Source of the DNA: an uncultured Schlesneria sp.
Lineage (GTDB): Bacteria; Planctomycetota; Planctomycetia; Planctomycetales; Planctomycetaceae
Assembly (NCBI GenBank): GCA_903871875.1
Contig: CAIQIR010000061.1
Span: 1 to 40,091, forward strand
DNA: 40,091 bases
Direction: 5' to 3'
This document shows positions 1-9,022 of this stretch, piece by piece (the stretch's first letter is position 1; each line of letters opens with the position of its first letter). The notes under the pieces were generated by a model. That model was not told where the DNA came from. It saw only the letters and a program-made list of their open reading frames with translations, and searched no databases. Both the position numbers and the translations under genes were made by a program.

Positions 1-100
1 TCTGAAGAAAAAACATAGGCGTTTTTTGAAACTGTCCCACAAAAACAAGGCGTTTATTTTTTGGAAAAGGCAACTTTTTCACACTTCTGACGAAGTTGGG
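1..100. other. intergenic edge downstream of the RND pump gene
   Basis: No gene is seen here. The stretch is A/T-rich and holds two copies of GGCGTTT, each inside a T-rich context. No convincing stem followed by a T-run is present for the minus-strand pump gene that ends at 101, so its terminator is either absent or outside the window. Confidence 0.5.
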
Positions 101-3100
101 TTAGTGCTGTAGGTCCCCGGCCCCTTCCACGGGTTCACGATCGCCGTAGAAGCTGTAGATCACGGGCATCAAATACCGTGTCAGAAACAGCGTGGTAATC
201 ATGCTGCCCACGACGACAATCGCCAGTGGCTTCTGACTTTGAGCGCCAATCCGCGTCGACAACGCCGCCGGAAGCAGCCCCAGGATCGCCGTTAACGCCG
301 TCATCATCACCGGTCGCACCCGTTGTTCGGCACCGGTCATGATCGCTTGTCGCAGCGGTAATCCGTGGGCACGGTGATGATTGAATGACGAAACGAGCAA
401 CAATCCGTCCATCACCGCGACACCGAAAATCGACGTGAAACCGACGGCCGCGGCGATACTGAAATTTGTTCCTGTCAGAAACAATGCCCAGATGCCTCCC
501 AGAGACAGCTCCACCACGTTGAACAAGACCACAGTGGCATCCAGGAACGAATGGAATGCAAGATAAAGCAGCAAAAACACCAGCACGAGCGACATCGGCA
601 CGATCACCAGCAATCGGCCTTCACCTTCTTCCATGTTTTTGAATTCACCACTCCATTCATCACGATATCCCCGAGGAATCAGCTTTCGCACCGCGGCTTG
701 TGCATCGCTGACCGCCCCCGCCAGATCGCGATCGCGAACGCTGAATTTGATCGCCACCATTCGCTTGCCTTCTTCGTGCGAAATCGTCGAGACCCCGCTG
801 CGCACGAATTGGCCGTCCGCGCTCAGCGGGCCATCGAGATCGGTACCCTGTGGTGTGACCAGATCACGCAGTCGTTCGACCGGCTGGGTCATTGTTTCCG
901 GAAGAATTCCACCGCGTGAGCTTCCCGTGATATCGGGCTGGGCACCGGTAAATCCGGTGGTCGACAACGCCGCCCCGGTGTCTTTGCCAGATTGCGGCGG
1001 AGCAATCACGATGTTGTCTGTCACAACGACGGGTATATCCAGAATGCTCGTCAAATCGCGGCGTAGTGATTCTGGCCAGCGAATCGTGATATCAAAAGAC
1101 TTCTCGCCTTCGACCATCTGCGAAACGGTTTTGCCTCCGATGGCTGTTTCGATCACGTCGTTAACATTGGCCACGCTGACATTCCACAGCGCGCACTTGT
1201 CGCGATCGATCGGAAGTTCGACGTTGGCCTGTCCTTTAATCCGGTAGTACCCCACATCTTTGATGCCGGGAATGTCGACCATCGCAGCGACAGCCTGCTT
1301 GCCGAGTTCTTCCAATTGCTCCAGATCATTACCAATAATTTTGACCGAGTTTTCCCCCTGCACGCCCGACAACACTTCCAGGACGTTGTCACGAATCACT
1401 TGCGAGAAGTTCCAATTGACGCCGGGCAGTGCGGTGGTCAGCTCGTCGCTCAATTCGCGCACCAATTCCGGTTTCGTTCGCGGACGGATCGCCCCGAACC
1501 ATTTTCTCCACCCGGTCGTGGGAACGGTGGCGACCCAATTTTCCTGAGGTTTGAGCGGGATAAAGAATTCGGAGCTGTAAAACCCGGTGGGATCGGTCCC
1601 CGATTCAGGCCGGCCAATCTGATTCACAACCAGTTCGACTTCAGGATACTTCCGCATGATCTCGCGGACGATTCGGGATTTGTCAGCGTTCTCGTTTAGC
1701 GAAACGCCGACCGGGAACGTCGCTCGTGCCCAGATATGCCCTTCTTCCAGGGCCGGCATGAATTCACGGCCCAGAAACGGCAGGGCGACAATGGTTCCCA
1801 CAATCATCATCCCAAAGGCGATCACGACCAGCCACCGGTGGTTCAGGCAATATTCCAGGTTCCTCAAATAGCCATGCTTCAAATACTTGACGAAGAAGTT
1901 GTCGCTGGTGGGTTTCAAGTTCTTAAAGAACAACAGGCACAACACTGGGGCAATCGTCAGGGCCAACAACAAGGCGCCGCCGATGGCGAAGGCATAGGTC
2001 TCGGCCATCGGCCGGAACAACTGTCCTTCCGGCCCGCGCATGGTGAACAACGGAAGCATGGCGCAGACCATGATGATGGTGGAGAAGAACAGCGCTCGCT
2101 GAATCTCCGTGGACGCGCGAATAATGCGTTCCTTCATCGGCAGTTCGGCATATTTGCCGCTGCTCAGGACACGATAGATGTTCTCGACCATGATCACGGT
2201 CGAATCGATGATGATGCCGAAGTCGACCGCGCCGATCGACAGTAAGTTGGCGGACTGCCCGCGGAAGAACAAGACGGCGAAAGCAAACAACAAGGCCAAT
2301 GGCAAGTTGATCGCAATAATAATGGCGCTACGAACATTGCTGAGAAACATCAGCAAGATCACCGTGACCAGACAAATTCCGACCAGCAGATTTTCTTCGA
2401 CGGTTTCCGTCGTGGTTTTGATTAACGTGGTGCGATCATAAAAAACCTGGATCTTGATGCCGGGTGGCAATGAGCCCGGGGTATTGTTCAGTTCATCAAT
2501 CGTCGCCTTGATCCGCTGCAAAGCAGGCAACGATTCAGCCCCCTTTCGCAACAGGACCAGCCCCTGGATAATTTCATCCTCGTCCGTCCAAACTCGCTGG
2601 CCGGTTTCATCGAGGATCAGCTCACCCTCGGCATCGACCTGGGGGCGACTCAACGCGACTTTGCCCAGGCGGGTCAAATTGCTGACCACCACTCCGCGCG
2701 AATTGACGGAATCGCCAGGTTGAAGAGGCCCGCCCTCGACAATATCGTCCACGCGAATCGGAAGGTTATTCGTCGATTTTAGGGTAATTTTGCGAATTGC
2801 CAGCAGTCGCCGATCCTCTTCGGATCGCAAGTGCAGCGCCGCGAGTCTGGGGCTTTTCAATCCCAGCGTCGGCTGCACCGGATCTCGACCACGACCGAAC
2901 AAACCCAGGCCTCGCACGACGGCCGCCATATCACCCTGGGTCAGATAGTCACCGCTTACATTGCTGTTACTCTTCGAAATCGCTGTCTGCAGCTGTTCGA
3001 GTGTGACGCCGTAACGCTTCATTCGGTTGGGATCGGGGCGGATTTCATACCGCTTCATCGTGCCACCCATACTCGTGACATCGACGATACCCGGAATACG

Positions 3101-3613
3101 CCGAAACGTACGTTCCAACGTCCACGTTTGGATCGATCGCAAATCGTTTAGCGAATAGATTGGTTTTCCATCGTCATCCTTGGGACTGGCCAATGAATAA
3201 CGCAGAATTTCTCCGATCGGTGATCGGGGCGAAATCTGGGGCGATACTTCAGGAGGAAAATCCGCCGTCGACATGCGGTTGATTACTTCCTGGCGTGCTT
3301 CCTTGTAAGGATAGCCATATTCAAACTGGGTATTCACATACGTGAGCCCGAACAGCGATTTCGTCCGCATGTTCTTCAAACCGGGCATGCCAGAGAGCGC
3401 CACTTCGAGCGGAACGGTCACCAGCCGTTCCATATCTTCCGCGGAACGCCCACGGTTTTGCGCGATGATTTCGACAATCGCCGGTGCCGGATCGGGATAG
3501 GCTTCCACATTCACGTTTTGGAACGAATGCATCCCCACGACGGCCAGCGCCAGCGTTGCCAAGACAACCAGCAGTGGATTATTCACCGACCACTTTATCA
3601 GTTGGGCTACCAT
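101..3613 (-). CDS. heavy-metal efflux RND transporter, CusA/CzcA family
   Basis: Inner-membrane proton-driven pump of the HME branch of the RND superfamily, which drives metal ions from periplasm or cytoplasm through an adaptor and an outer-membrane channel. The protein has 1170 residues. TM1 (about 13-30) is followed by the first porter domain, the TM2-6 block and the HME signature GAVDFGIIIDSTVIMVENIYR-like segment with its membrane Asp. The second half repeats this, ending in GVAVMDGLLLVSSF and a final TM bundle. The ATG at 3613 is preferred over the upstream in-frame TTG at 3646 because GGAGG lies about 7 nt before it. It is longer than E. coli CusA (about 1047) owing to inserts in the first porter domain and a Gly/Pro/Thr-rich insert in the second (around 1000-785 on the DNA). 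The CusA Met cluster region reads HIWARATFPVG and has no Met there, so the metal cannot be assumed to be copper. It lies downstream of the adaptor gene on the same strand. Confidence 0.93.
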   Translation of the reverse strand: MVAQLIKWSVNNPLLVVLATLALAVVGMHSFQNVNVEAYPDPAPAIVEIIAQNRGRSAEDMERLVTVPLEVALSGMPGLKNMRTKSLFGLTYVNTQFEYGYPYKEARQEVINRMSTADFPPEVSPQISPRSPIGEILRYSLASPKDDDGKPIYSLNDLRSIQTWTLERTFRRIPGIVDVTSMGGTMKRYEIRPDPNRMKRYGVTLEQLQTAISKSNSNVSGDYLTQGDMAAVVRGLGLFGRGRDPVQPTLGLKSPRLAALHLRSEEDRRLLAIRKITLKSTNNLPIRVDDIVEGGPLQPGDSVNSRGVVVSNLTRLGKVALSRPQVDAEGELILDETGQRVWTDEDEIIQGLVLLRKGAESLPALQRIKATIDELNNTPGSLPPGIKIQVFYDRTTLIKTTTETVEENLLVGICLVTVILLMFLSNVRSAIIIAINLPLALLFAFAVLFFRGQSANLLSIGAVDFGIIIDSTVIMVENIYRVLSSGKYAELPMKERIIRASTEIQRALFFSTIIMVCAMLPLFTMRGPEGQLFRPMAETYAFAIGGALLLALTIAPVLCLLFFKNLKPTSDNFFVKYLKHGYLRNLEYCLNHRWLVVIAFGMMIVGTIVALPFLGREFMPALEEGHIWARATFPVGVSLNENADKSRIVREIMRKYPEVELVVNQIGRPESGTDPTGFYSSEFFIPLKPQENWVATVPTTGWRKWFGAIRPRTKPELVRELSDELTTALPGVNWNFSQVIRDNVLEVLSGVQGENSVKIIGNDLEQLEELGKQAVAAMVDIPGIKDVGYYRIKGQANVELPIDRDKCALWNVSVANVNDVIETAIGGKTVSQMVEGEKSFDITIRWPESLRRDLTSILDIPVVVTDNIVIAPPQSGKDTGAALSTTGFTGAQPDITGSSRGGILPETMTQPVERLRDLVTPQGTDLDGPLSADGQFVRSGVSTISHEEGKRMVAIKFSVRDRDLAGAVSDAQAAVRKLIPRGYRDEWSGEFKNMEEGEGRLLVIVPMSLVLVFLLLYLAFHSFLDATVVLFNVVELSLGGIWALFLTGTNFSIAAAVGFTSIFGVAVMDGLLLVSSFNHHRAHGLPLRQAIMTGAEQRVRPVMMTALTAILGLLPAALSTRIGAQSQKPLAIVVVGSMITTLFLTRYLMPVIYSFYGDREPVEGAGDLQH

Positions 3614-3814
3614 GGCAGGGCCTCCGGGTTCGCAGGGCAGACGCAATTGTCCGTCTGGGCTTGGTGCTTCAAGGATGGAACGTCAAACAAAAATACGACC
3701 GATTTGCCCCATCGCTTCATCATCACATCAAGGGGGCGAGGTACCGAATCAGAATGTGAGATCGACCGATGAACTCACTACTGACTCGAGACAAGCCTGT
3801 CCCTCATCAGGGGC

Positions 3815-5185
3815 CTAACGCAGTTGCTCGAGATAATCTTCGAGTTCCAGAATCCCTCCGGTCACCACTTCGTCGTCGACTTGGACGGGCAGCAGGCCCT
3901 GTTGTTTTTGTTCGTCCGTCAACTCGCTACGCACATACACGACATTGAAATAACGCTGGACGATATTGACCCGACGGCGTTGAAACTGGGGTTTCGACGG
4001 GTCCGGCCGAACAAAGACGATCGCCTCACTGCCGAAATCAATCACCGCATTCGAGGGGATTTCCACCACCCCTTTGTCCGTCGGAATTCCCACATCGGCC
4101 GTAATGAACTGCCCTGACAGTAACGAACGATGGGGATTCTTGACGGTGCCGATCAAGAGTGCCATATGCTCGTTGGGATCGATCATGGGCGAGAAACGGT
4201 CGACATCACACTGAAGTTCACCCAGTTCCGGATAGGCCGGAATTCGGATCATCACCTGCAGCGGTTTCGGCAATTGTTCCAGTGCGGGCAAGTCTTCTTC
4301 GTAGGGATGCAAATAAACGGCCAGGACACTCAGGTCGGCGATCTTGAACAGGTCGGCATTCGCGTCCACGATATCGCCCACGATCGGGCCTTTTTCCACG
4401 ATGTCACCGCTGATTGGCGCCGTCACCACGACACGCGACCAATCATCTTCGTAGAATTTGTCCACTTCCTGACCACGGTGATACTTCTCGGCCGACTCCT
4501 TTACTTTATCGATTTCTGCTTTGGTCACCTGGAACGCGATCAACGTCGATTCGGCCGTGAACACCGCGATCTTGGCTTGTTCGAATTTGGCTTCCTGCTC
4601 GCGGTACTGACGATCCGAGAGGACTCCTTTTTCCGTCATCACTTTGTAGCTGTCGAGCGTTTTCTGTTCGACACGCAGTTTCGTCATCGCTTCAGCGAGC
4701 TGGCTTTTCTTTTCACCCAAATCCTTACTGCGAATGACCGCCAGCTTGACGCCTTGTTCCACGTAGTCGAAGTTCTGCAACGTCCGTGACAAACGCGGTG
4801 GCGCATCGGATTGTTCGATCTTCGAACTGGCCACGGTCGCCAGTTCGACAATCTGTCCCGGGAAACGCGCATGAACGTGTGACAGACGATTGGGATCGAT
4901 CTGCAGTGTCCCGCGCAAATGCAGCACTTTGGAAAATCGAGGAATCACCGCCGGCACCGTTTGCAGACGCATCGCTTTGATCGAATGTTCGGGCAAATCC
5001 AGCACATCCACCACGGCATGCGGGGCTTCGGCCGATGGATTGGCCGAAGCCGGAACGCGCCGACTGCGAGCGGCTTCGGACCGGCGAGATTCGGTGATCC
5101 ACCAGCCCACCGCAATCACCACGACAACCGTCAAAAAGCCGAGTGCAAACCTGCCGAGTTGGTGCGTCCGCGATTGGGTGGTCAT
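3815..5185 (-). CDS. efflux RND transporter periplasmic adaptor subunit (HlyD/CusB family)
   Basis: Membrane-fusion protein that links the RND pump to the outer-membrane channel. It has 456 residues. Residues about 11-28 form an N-terminal membrane anchor (ALGFLTVVVVIAVGWWI). Next come a lipoyl/barrel-sandwich half (VHARFPGQIVELATV), a long helical hairpin with Lys/Glu/Gln-rich heptads (about 150-230), the second half-motif (VTAPISGDIVEKGPIVGD), and beta-barrel and membrane-proximal domains (LSGQFITADVGIP; PSNAVIDFGSEAIVFV). The start is supported by GAGGGA about 8 nt upstream. It is separated by about 200 bp from the pump gene, so the two probably share a transcript. Its ATG overlaps the stop of a possible Cys-rich micro-ORF. 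No C-terminal heavy-metal-binding domain is visible. Confidence 0.92.
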   Translation of the reverse strand: MTTQSRTHQLGRFALGFLTVVVVIAVGWWITESRRSEAARSRRVPASANPSAEAPHAVVDVLDLPEHSIKAMRLQTVPAVIPRFSKVLHLRGTLQIDPNRLSHVHARFPGQIVELATVASSKIEQSDAPPRLSRTLQNFDYVEQGVKLAVIRSKDLGEKKSQLAEAMTKLRVEQKTLDSYKVMTEKGVLSDRQYREQEAKFEQAKIAVFTAESTLIAFQVTKAEIDKVKESAEKYHRGQEVDKFYEDDWSRVVVTAPISGDIVEKGPIVGDIVDANADLFKIADLSVLAVYLHPYEEDLPALEQLPKPLQVMIRIPAYPELGELQCDVDRFSPMIDPNEHMALLIGTVKNPHRSLLSGQFITADVGIPTDKGVVEIPSNAVIDFGSEAIVFVRPDPSKPQFQRRRVNIVQRYFNVVYVRSELTDEQKQQGLLPVQVDDEVVTGGILELEDYLEQLR

Positions 5186-5325
5186 TTGTCGTCCCTCGCT
5201 GAAATAGACGCAGCCGTTGGTGCGCGGTGTTTGTTTTCAAGCCGATTTAAGCCACGCACGAGAGCACCTTCGACAGCATCGTGGCCGCCGCACAGACACT
5301 CTTCGCAATTGCAGGTCTGGCGCAA
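5182..5325 (-). CDS. possible Cys-rich micro-protein coupled to the adaptor gene
   Basis: A 47-codon reading frame. Its TGA stop overlaps the ATG of the adaptor gene (ATGA), the usual layout for translational coupling. Near its N-terminus it reads TCNCEECLCGGH, a dense CxCxxCxC cluster plus His that is plausible for soft-metal binding. The rest, DAVEGALVRGLNRLENKHR, looks like an amphipathic helix. The only start candidate in the open stretch is TTG at 5325, with no clear Shine-Dalgarno sequence; the next in-frame stop upstream is a TGA at 5332-5334. The two overlapping minus-strand frames are Arg-rich or shadow-like. It may be a metal-binding peptide, a remnant of a longer frameshifted gene, or chance. 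I do not recognise a family. Confidence 0.35.
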   Translation of the reverse strand: MRQTCNCEECLCGGHDAVEGALVRGLNRLENKHRAPTAASISARDDK

Positions 5326-5690
5326 GGTAGATCAAGAATACCGGTTGCGCAAAGAATTCGCCCAACAGTACTCCGATGTCCACCAAGAGGGAAGCGGCAA
5401 AATCGGCCGATGACTTTATTTCTAAATCGGCCGCTGCAACGAAGAACTTGCGACGACGACGCAATGTTGACCGGCTGAGGCGGAACCTTTGCCGCGGCCC
5501 CCTCGATTCCCGGCGGAAAGACTGTAGTAACCCGTAAAACCGTTTCGATAGGAGCGATGCGAAAAGGCCGATCGACCGATCGTTTCGGCACATTCGTTTC
5601 AGTCGAACAAGTCGCCGGTCGTCAAACCGACGTGATCGAGACTGACAACCTCGATGCAAATTGATCGCTTTTTATGGCGTCAAATAACGT
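5326..5690. promoter_or_regulatory. divergent regulatory region of the efflux module
   Basis: This stretch lies between the two divergent arms and must hold both promoters unless transcription comes from further away. Two copies of AAATCGGCCG start at 5400 and 5424 (24 bp apart); the first sits inside the perfect palindrome ATCGGCCGAT at 5402-5411. A further imperfect inverted repeat (GCCGA...TCGGC) with two CGATCG units lies at about 5567-5589. These could be operator sites, but no regulator gene is adjacent. Core promoter boxes cannot be assigned with confidence. Confidence 0.4.
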
Positions 5691-7685
5691 ATGGGTGCTT
5701 CTCCATCAGCATCGCTTGAAATCATTGCCGGTCGCCAGGCGGACCGTGGCAACGGCTGGCGGTACGTCTGTTGTGGAACACTCCTGCTGGTCGTTTGTTT
5801 CGGTTGTCGCAGTGCGGGGATCACGTCCAACACGGTCAGTGCGACCGATGACGAGGATGTCTCGCCCCGCCGAAAACCTGCGGTCTCTCGCGCGGTGAGC
5901 TGGATCAAACCCGCGAAGACGAGTCCGGCCCCGAAACGTTCGACAACTTCTACCACTCCCGACGAGAGCCCGGGTTCGGAAGAATCGAGCCCTGAGGATG
6001 TCGCCGTTGATGAGGTCGATGAGGAAGAAGCCGAGACACCGGAGACGCCTCGCATGGCGAAGATCCGGCGAGAACGCCTGTCGAGTGTCGACGAAAAAAC
6101 TCATGTCAACGCGATTTTCAAATCCGAGGATCCCCCGAGCACCGAGTCGCTGATTGAAATTCTTGGTTTTGACGATCAGCCGCCTTCCCACTCAGCGGAT
6201 TCTCCTCGCAAAAAACGGACTCCCCGACCACTGCCAGGGGACCTGAATGACCTGACGCGTTCTCTGCAGCTGACGATTTCACCGGACATTCCCGGCGCCA
6301 CAGCGCCCCCGCTTTCGCTGCCCGAAACGGACGACAATCCAGAACACATTCGCCAGAAAATGCGCGCGATCGACATTCTGTTCCCGCGACCTTCCGATCC
6401 AAAAACGATCGAAATGCCGCACGACCGTGTGATGACGCTCGAGGAACTGGAAGACCTGGCCCTCGAAAACAGTCCGATCATCGGTCAATCACTCGCGGGC
6501 ACGACGATGAGTCAGGGTACGGCGTTCCAGGCGGGCGTCTATCCGAACCCGGTCGTCGGCTATGAAGCGGACACCGTAGGTTCGTTCAACACCCGTAACT
6601 ATCAAGGCGTGTTTCTCTCACAGCAGATAAAGACGGCGGGAAAACTTGGCCTGGCGCGGGCCGCCGCCAATATGGAAGTGGCGAATTCTCAGCTGGCCCT
6701 GGAGCGGACGAAACTGGAAGTGCTGCACATGGTGCGGGCCAATTTCTACAACGTCTTGGTCGCGCAAGAATCGATCCGCATCAACGATGCGCTGCTTCGT
6801 TTTACCAACCGAGTCTATATGACGATGGTCGAACGACTGAAAGGCGGCGAACAAGCTGGGTACGAGTTATCCCAGTTTAAATCTCTGGTGGTCCAGGCCC
6901 GCGTCGTCCTGCGCCAGTCGCAAAATCAGTATATCGCGGCCTGGAAGCAATTGGCGGCGGCCACTGGTGTTCCGGAACTGCAGCCAGCCAGATTGCAAGG
7001 GCCTGTCGATATGACCGTCCCCAATTTCAATTTCGACGACTTGCTGGCAAGGGTCTTGAATGTCCATCCCGACTTAACCGCCTCGCGCAATCTGGAAGCG
7101 CAGTCGCGTCTGCAGTTGAAATTTCAGCAGGCGATTCCAATTCCCGACCTCACGGTCTCGACGGCCATCCAAAACGATTTTACGCAACCGGGATTTCAAC
7201 ACACCGCGTACAACTTGGATGTTTCTGTCCCGGTCCCGATTTTTGACCGGAACTTGGGGAACATCCGCAATGCGCAGGGCAAGGTCCACCAATCCTCTCT
7301 GCAATATGCAGTCACGAAAAACCAATTGACCCAACTATTGTCTGACGCCGTTTACCGTTATCAAACGGCTCGGTATCAGGCCCAGAATTCGCGAGAGCAA
7401 ATTCTGCCTGACCTGGCTCGGGCCTATCTGGGCGTTTACGAAGCCCATATCTCCAACTTCTCTGAAGTGGCTTTCGGTGACATCATCGTGGCTCAGCAGG
7501 GTCTGACGAATGGTGTCGCCATCTACTTGAACACCCTTTCGGTTCAGTGGTTGGCGCTGACCGATATTGCCAATTTGATCCAACTGCGAGATTTCCGCGA
7601 GTTGTTTGTGGGTGGCTCCCTCCACGTCGAAAGCTCGGTCGATGAAATTCCTCCCGCCGCCAAGCAGGAAGGAACCCAGCCATGA
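5691..7685 (+). CDS. TolC-family outer membrane efflux protein with long N-terminal extension
   Basis: Outer-membrane channel component of the tripartite efflux system. It has 664 residues, against about 420-480 for typical CusC/TolC proteins. The C-terminal ~430 residues form the OEP repeats: MTLEELEDLALENSPII, then long helices rich in Ala/Gln/Asn (AAANMEVANSQLALERTKLEVLHMV) and the second repeat (LNVHPDLTASRNLEAQSRLQLK). The N-terminus has a hydrophobic segment ending in LLVVCFGC, which may be a lipoprotein signal peptide with Cys as the acylated residue. Residues about 50-235 follow: low-complexity, first Pro/Ser/Arg-rich, then Glu/Asp-rich and likely disordered. The start at 5691 has no strong Shine-Dalgarno sequence; GTG/TTG alternatives inside the first 25 codons are possible. 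The stop overlaps the next ATG (ATGA), implying an operon. Confidence 0.88.
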   Translation: MGASPSASLEIIAGRQADRGNGWRYVCCGTLLLVVCFGCRSAGITSNTVSATDDEDVSPRRKPAVSRAVSWIKPAKTSPAPKRSTTSTTPDESPGSEESSPEDVAVDEVDEEEAETPETPRMAKIRRERLSSVDEKTHVNAIFKSEDPPSTESLIEILGFDDQPPSHSADSPRKKRTPRPLPGDLNDLTRSLQLTISPDIPGATAPPLSLPETDDNPEHIRQKMRAIDILFPRPSDPKTIEMPHDRVMTLEELEDLALENSPIIGQSLAGTTMSQGTAFQAGVYPNPVVGYEADTVGSFNTRNYQGVFLSQQIKTAGKLGLARAAANMEVANSQLALERTKLEVLHMVRANFYNVLVAQESIRINDALLRFTNRVYMTMVERLKGGEQAGYELSQFKSLVVQARVVLRQSQNQYIAAWKQLAAATGVPELQPARLQGPVDMTVPNFNFDDLLARVLNVHPDLTASRNLEAQSRLQLKFQQAIPIPDLTVSTAIQNDFTQPGFQHTAYNLDVSVPVPIFDRNLGNIRNAQGKVHQSSLQYAVTKNQLTQLLSDAVYRYQTARYQAQNSREQILPDLARAYLGVYEAHISNFSEVAFGDIIVAQQGLTNGVAIYLNTLSVQWLALTDIANLIQLRDFRELFVGGSLHVESSVDEIPPAAKQEGTQP

Positions 7686-9022
7686 AAACCTGGATTCTTC
7701 CCAGCATCATTGTCGGCCTGGCGGCAGCAGGATCGATTGCACTCGCAGCCCAGCCCTCGACACGTTCGACTTGGCCGATCGAAAGCGTTGTTCCCGTGTC
7801 ATTCGCACAGGATCCGGACGCAGTCAACGGGACCGCAGATCTGGGACTCAATCCACCATCGACCGATGATCCACTGCCTGCCACGTTAAGTGCCGCACCG
7901 CCACCTGATCCTGAAATGTCCGATTGGGGCCAATATCTGACCCCCAGTATCGCACCGATTCCGACTCCGCCCATTGAATACAATCTCGTCGGGCCACCCC
8001 GGGGCGTGATCCAGCAGATCGAAGGTCAGGATTATCGTGCCGTGGTGACAGACCCCAATACGGTGTTTGGCTACGACGCCACGATCGGCCAGACCATCGA
8101 CATTCACCGGCCGGACGGAATGGCTCCCGTGGGAGTGTTCGGCGATCACACATTGCCGACGGGATCCACGTTTATCTCGTATCGGTATCTGCAAAATTCG
8201 TTTGATCAAAACTATGTCGGATCGCATCGCAGTGGTGTTCCCACGGGCTATCCTTTTGCCCCCTCGCGAATGATGCAGGATTCGCAAGTCGCTCTGCTGG
8301 AATACGGAGTGACCCAGGATTTCACGATCATGGGATATCTCCCATTCCAAAGTAACCAGATCATCTCGCAAACCACGACGGGCAATTACAAAGCGACCTT
8401 CACGAACCCCGGAGACATGCGAATCATGGGCATGCTGGTACTGACTCGCGGAGACCGGTCGCAGTCGCATCTGAATTTTGGATTGAGTCTGCCGGTCGGG
8501 TTCCTCGAAACGTTGTCGCTCACACCATCGGCCACCGCACCCAATCTACCCTATCAACTGCGAACGACGTCGGGCACTTACGACCTGCTGCTGGGCTACA
8601 CCTATCGCAAACAGACCGACAACTGGACCTGGGGTGGACAAGCCAATGCGGTGATCCCCACCGGAAAAAATACGCTCGACTACGAAGTGGGAAACCAGTT
8701 CCAAGCCACGGCGTGGCTATCACGACGCTGGACCGATCAGTTGAGCACTTCCGCGCGCCTGGATGGTCATGTGATCGGCGACATTCGCGGGGCGGATCCA
8801 CGACTCGACCCGACGTTATCGCCCGTCAATCAAACGAATGCGCAGGCATCGCGTTACCTTAACGGGCTGTTGGGAGTGAACTACCTGCTCAGTCGTCCGG
8901 AACACCGTATTCGCGAACAACGACTCTTCCTGGAATCTGGCATGCCCCTTTATCAATGGGTACAAGGGCAGCAATTAGGCCGGTCTTGGACGTTAAATGC
9001 CGGCTGGGGAATGACGTTCTAA
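7682..9022 (+). CDS. outer-membrane beta-barrel 'transporter' protein of the efflux locus
   Basis: A 446-residue protein with an N-terminal signal peptide (MKTWILPSIIVGLAAAGSIALAA). A Pro-rich stretch follows, then a series of alternating amphipathic strands rich in Tyr, Thr, Asn and Gly (YGVTQDFTIMGYLPFQ; HLNFGLSLPVGF; YDLLLGYTYRKQTDNWTWGG). It ends in aromatic-terminated TLNAGWGMTF, the usual beta-barrel C-terminal signature with terminal Phe. It resembles the meta-pathway phenol-degradation-like/transporter barrel group that often accompanies metal efflux operons; I place it there by general character, not by a specific motif. It overlaps the TolC-like gene by 4 bp, so the two should be co-translated. 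Its role may be as a porin or in metal sensing at the outer membrane; the substrate is unknown. Confidence 0.7.
   Translation: MKTWILPSIIVGLAAAGSIALAAQPSTRSTWPIESVVPVSFAQDPDAVNGTADLGLNPPSTDDPLPATLSAAPPPDPEMSDWGQYLTPSIAPIPTPPIEYNLVGPPRGVIQQIEGQDYRAVVTDPNTVFGYDATIGQTIDIHRPDGMAPVGVFGDHTLPTGSTFISYRYLQNSFDQNYVGSHRSGVPTGYPFAPSRMMQDSQVALLEYGVTQDFTIMGYLPFQSNQIISQTTTGNYKATFTNPGDMRIMGMLVLTRGDRSQSHLNFGLSLPVGFLETLSLTPSATAPNLPYQLRTTSGTYDLLLGYTYRKQTDNWTWGGQANAVIPTGKNTLDYEVGNQFQATAWLSRRWTDQLSTSARLDGHVIGDIRGADPRLDPTLSPVNQTNAQASRYLNGLLGVNYLLSRPEHRIREQRLFLESGMPLYQWVQGQQLGRSWTLNAGWGMTF

Noticed and set aside
1736-2245. plus frames opposite the RND pump gene, for example a 169-codon Gln/His-rich one
   Set aside because: These are antisense shadows of strongly conserved pump sequence.
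5237-5659. 140-codon minus frame between the divergent efflux arms
   Set aside because: It is Arg/Ser-rich with no domain, and its codon pattern looks like a shadow. It overlaps another open frame (5247-5591), and the coupled Cys-rich frame explains the stop/start overlap better.
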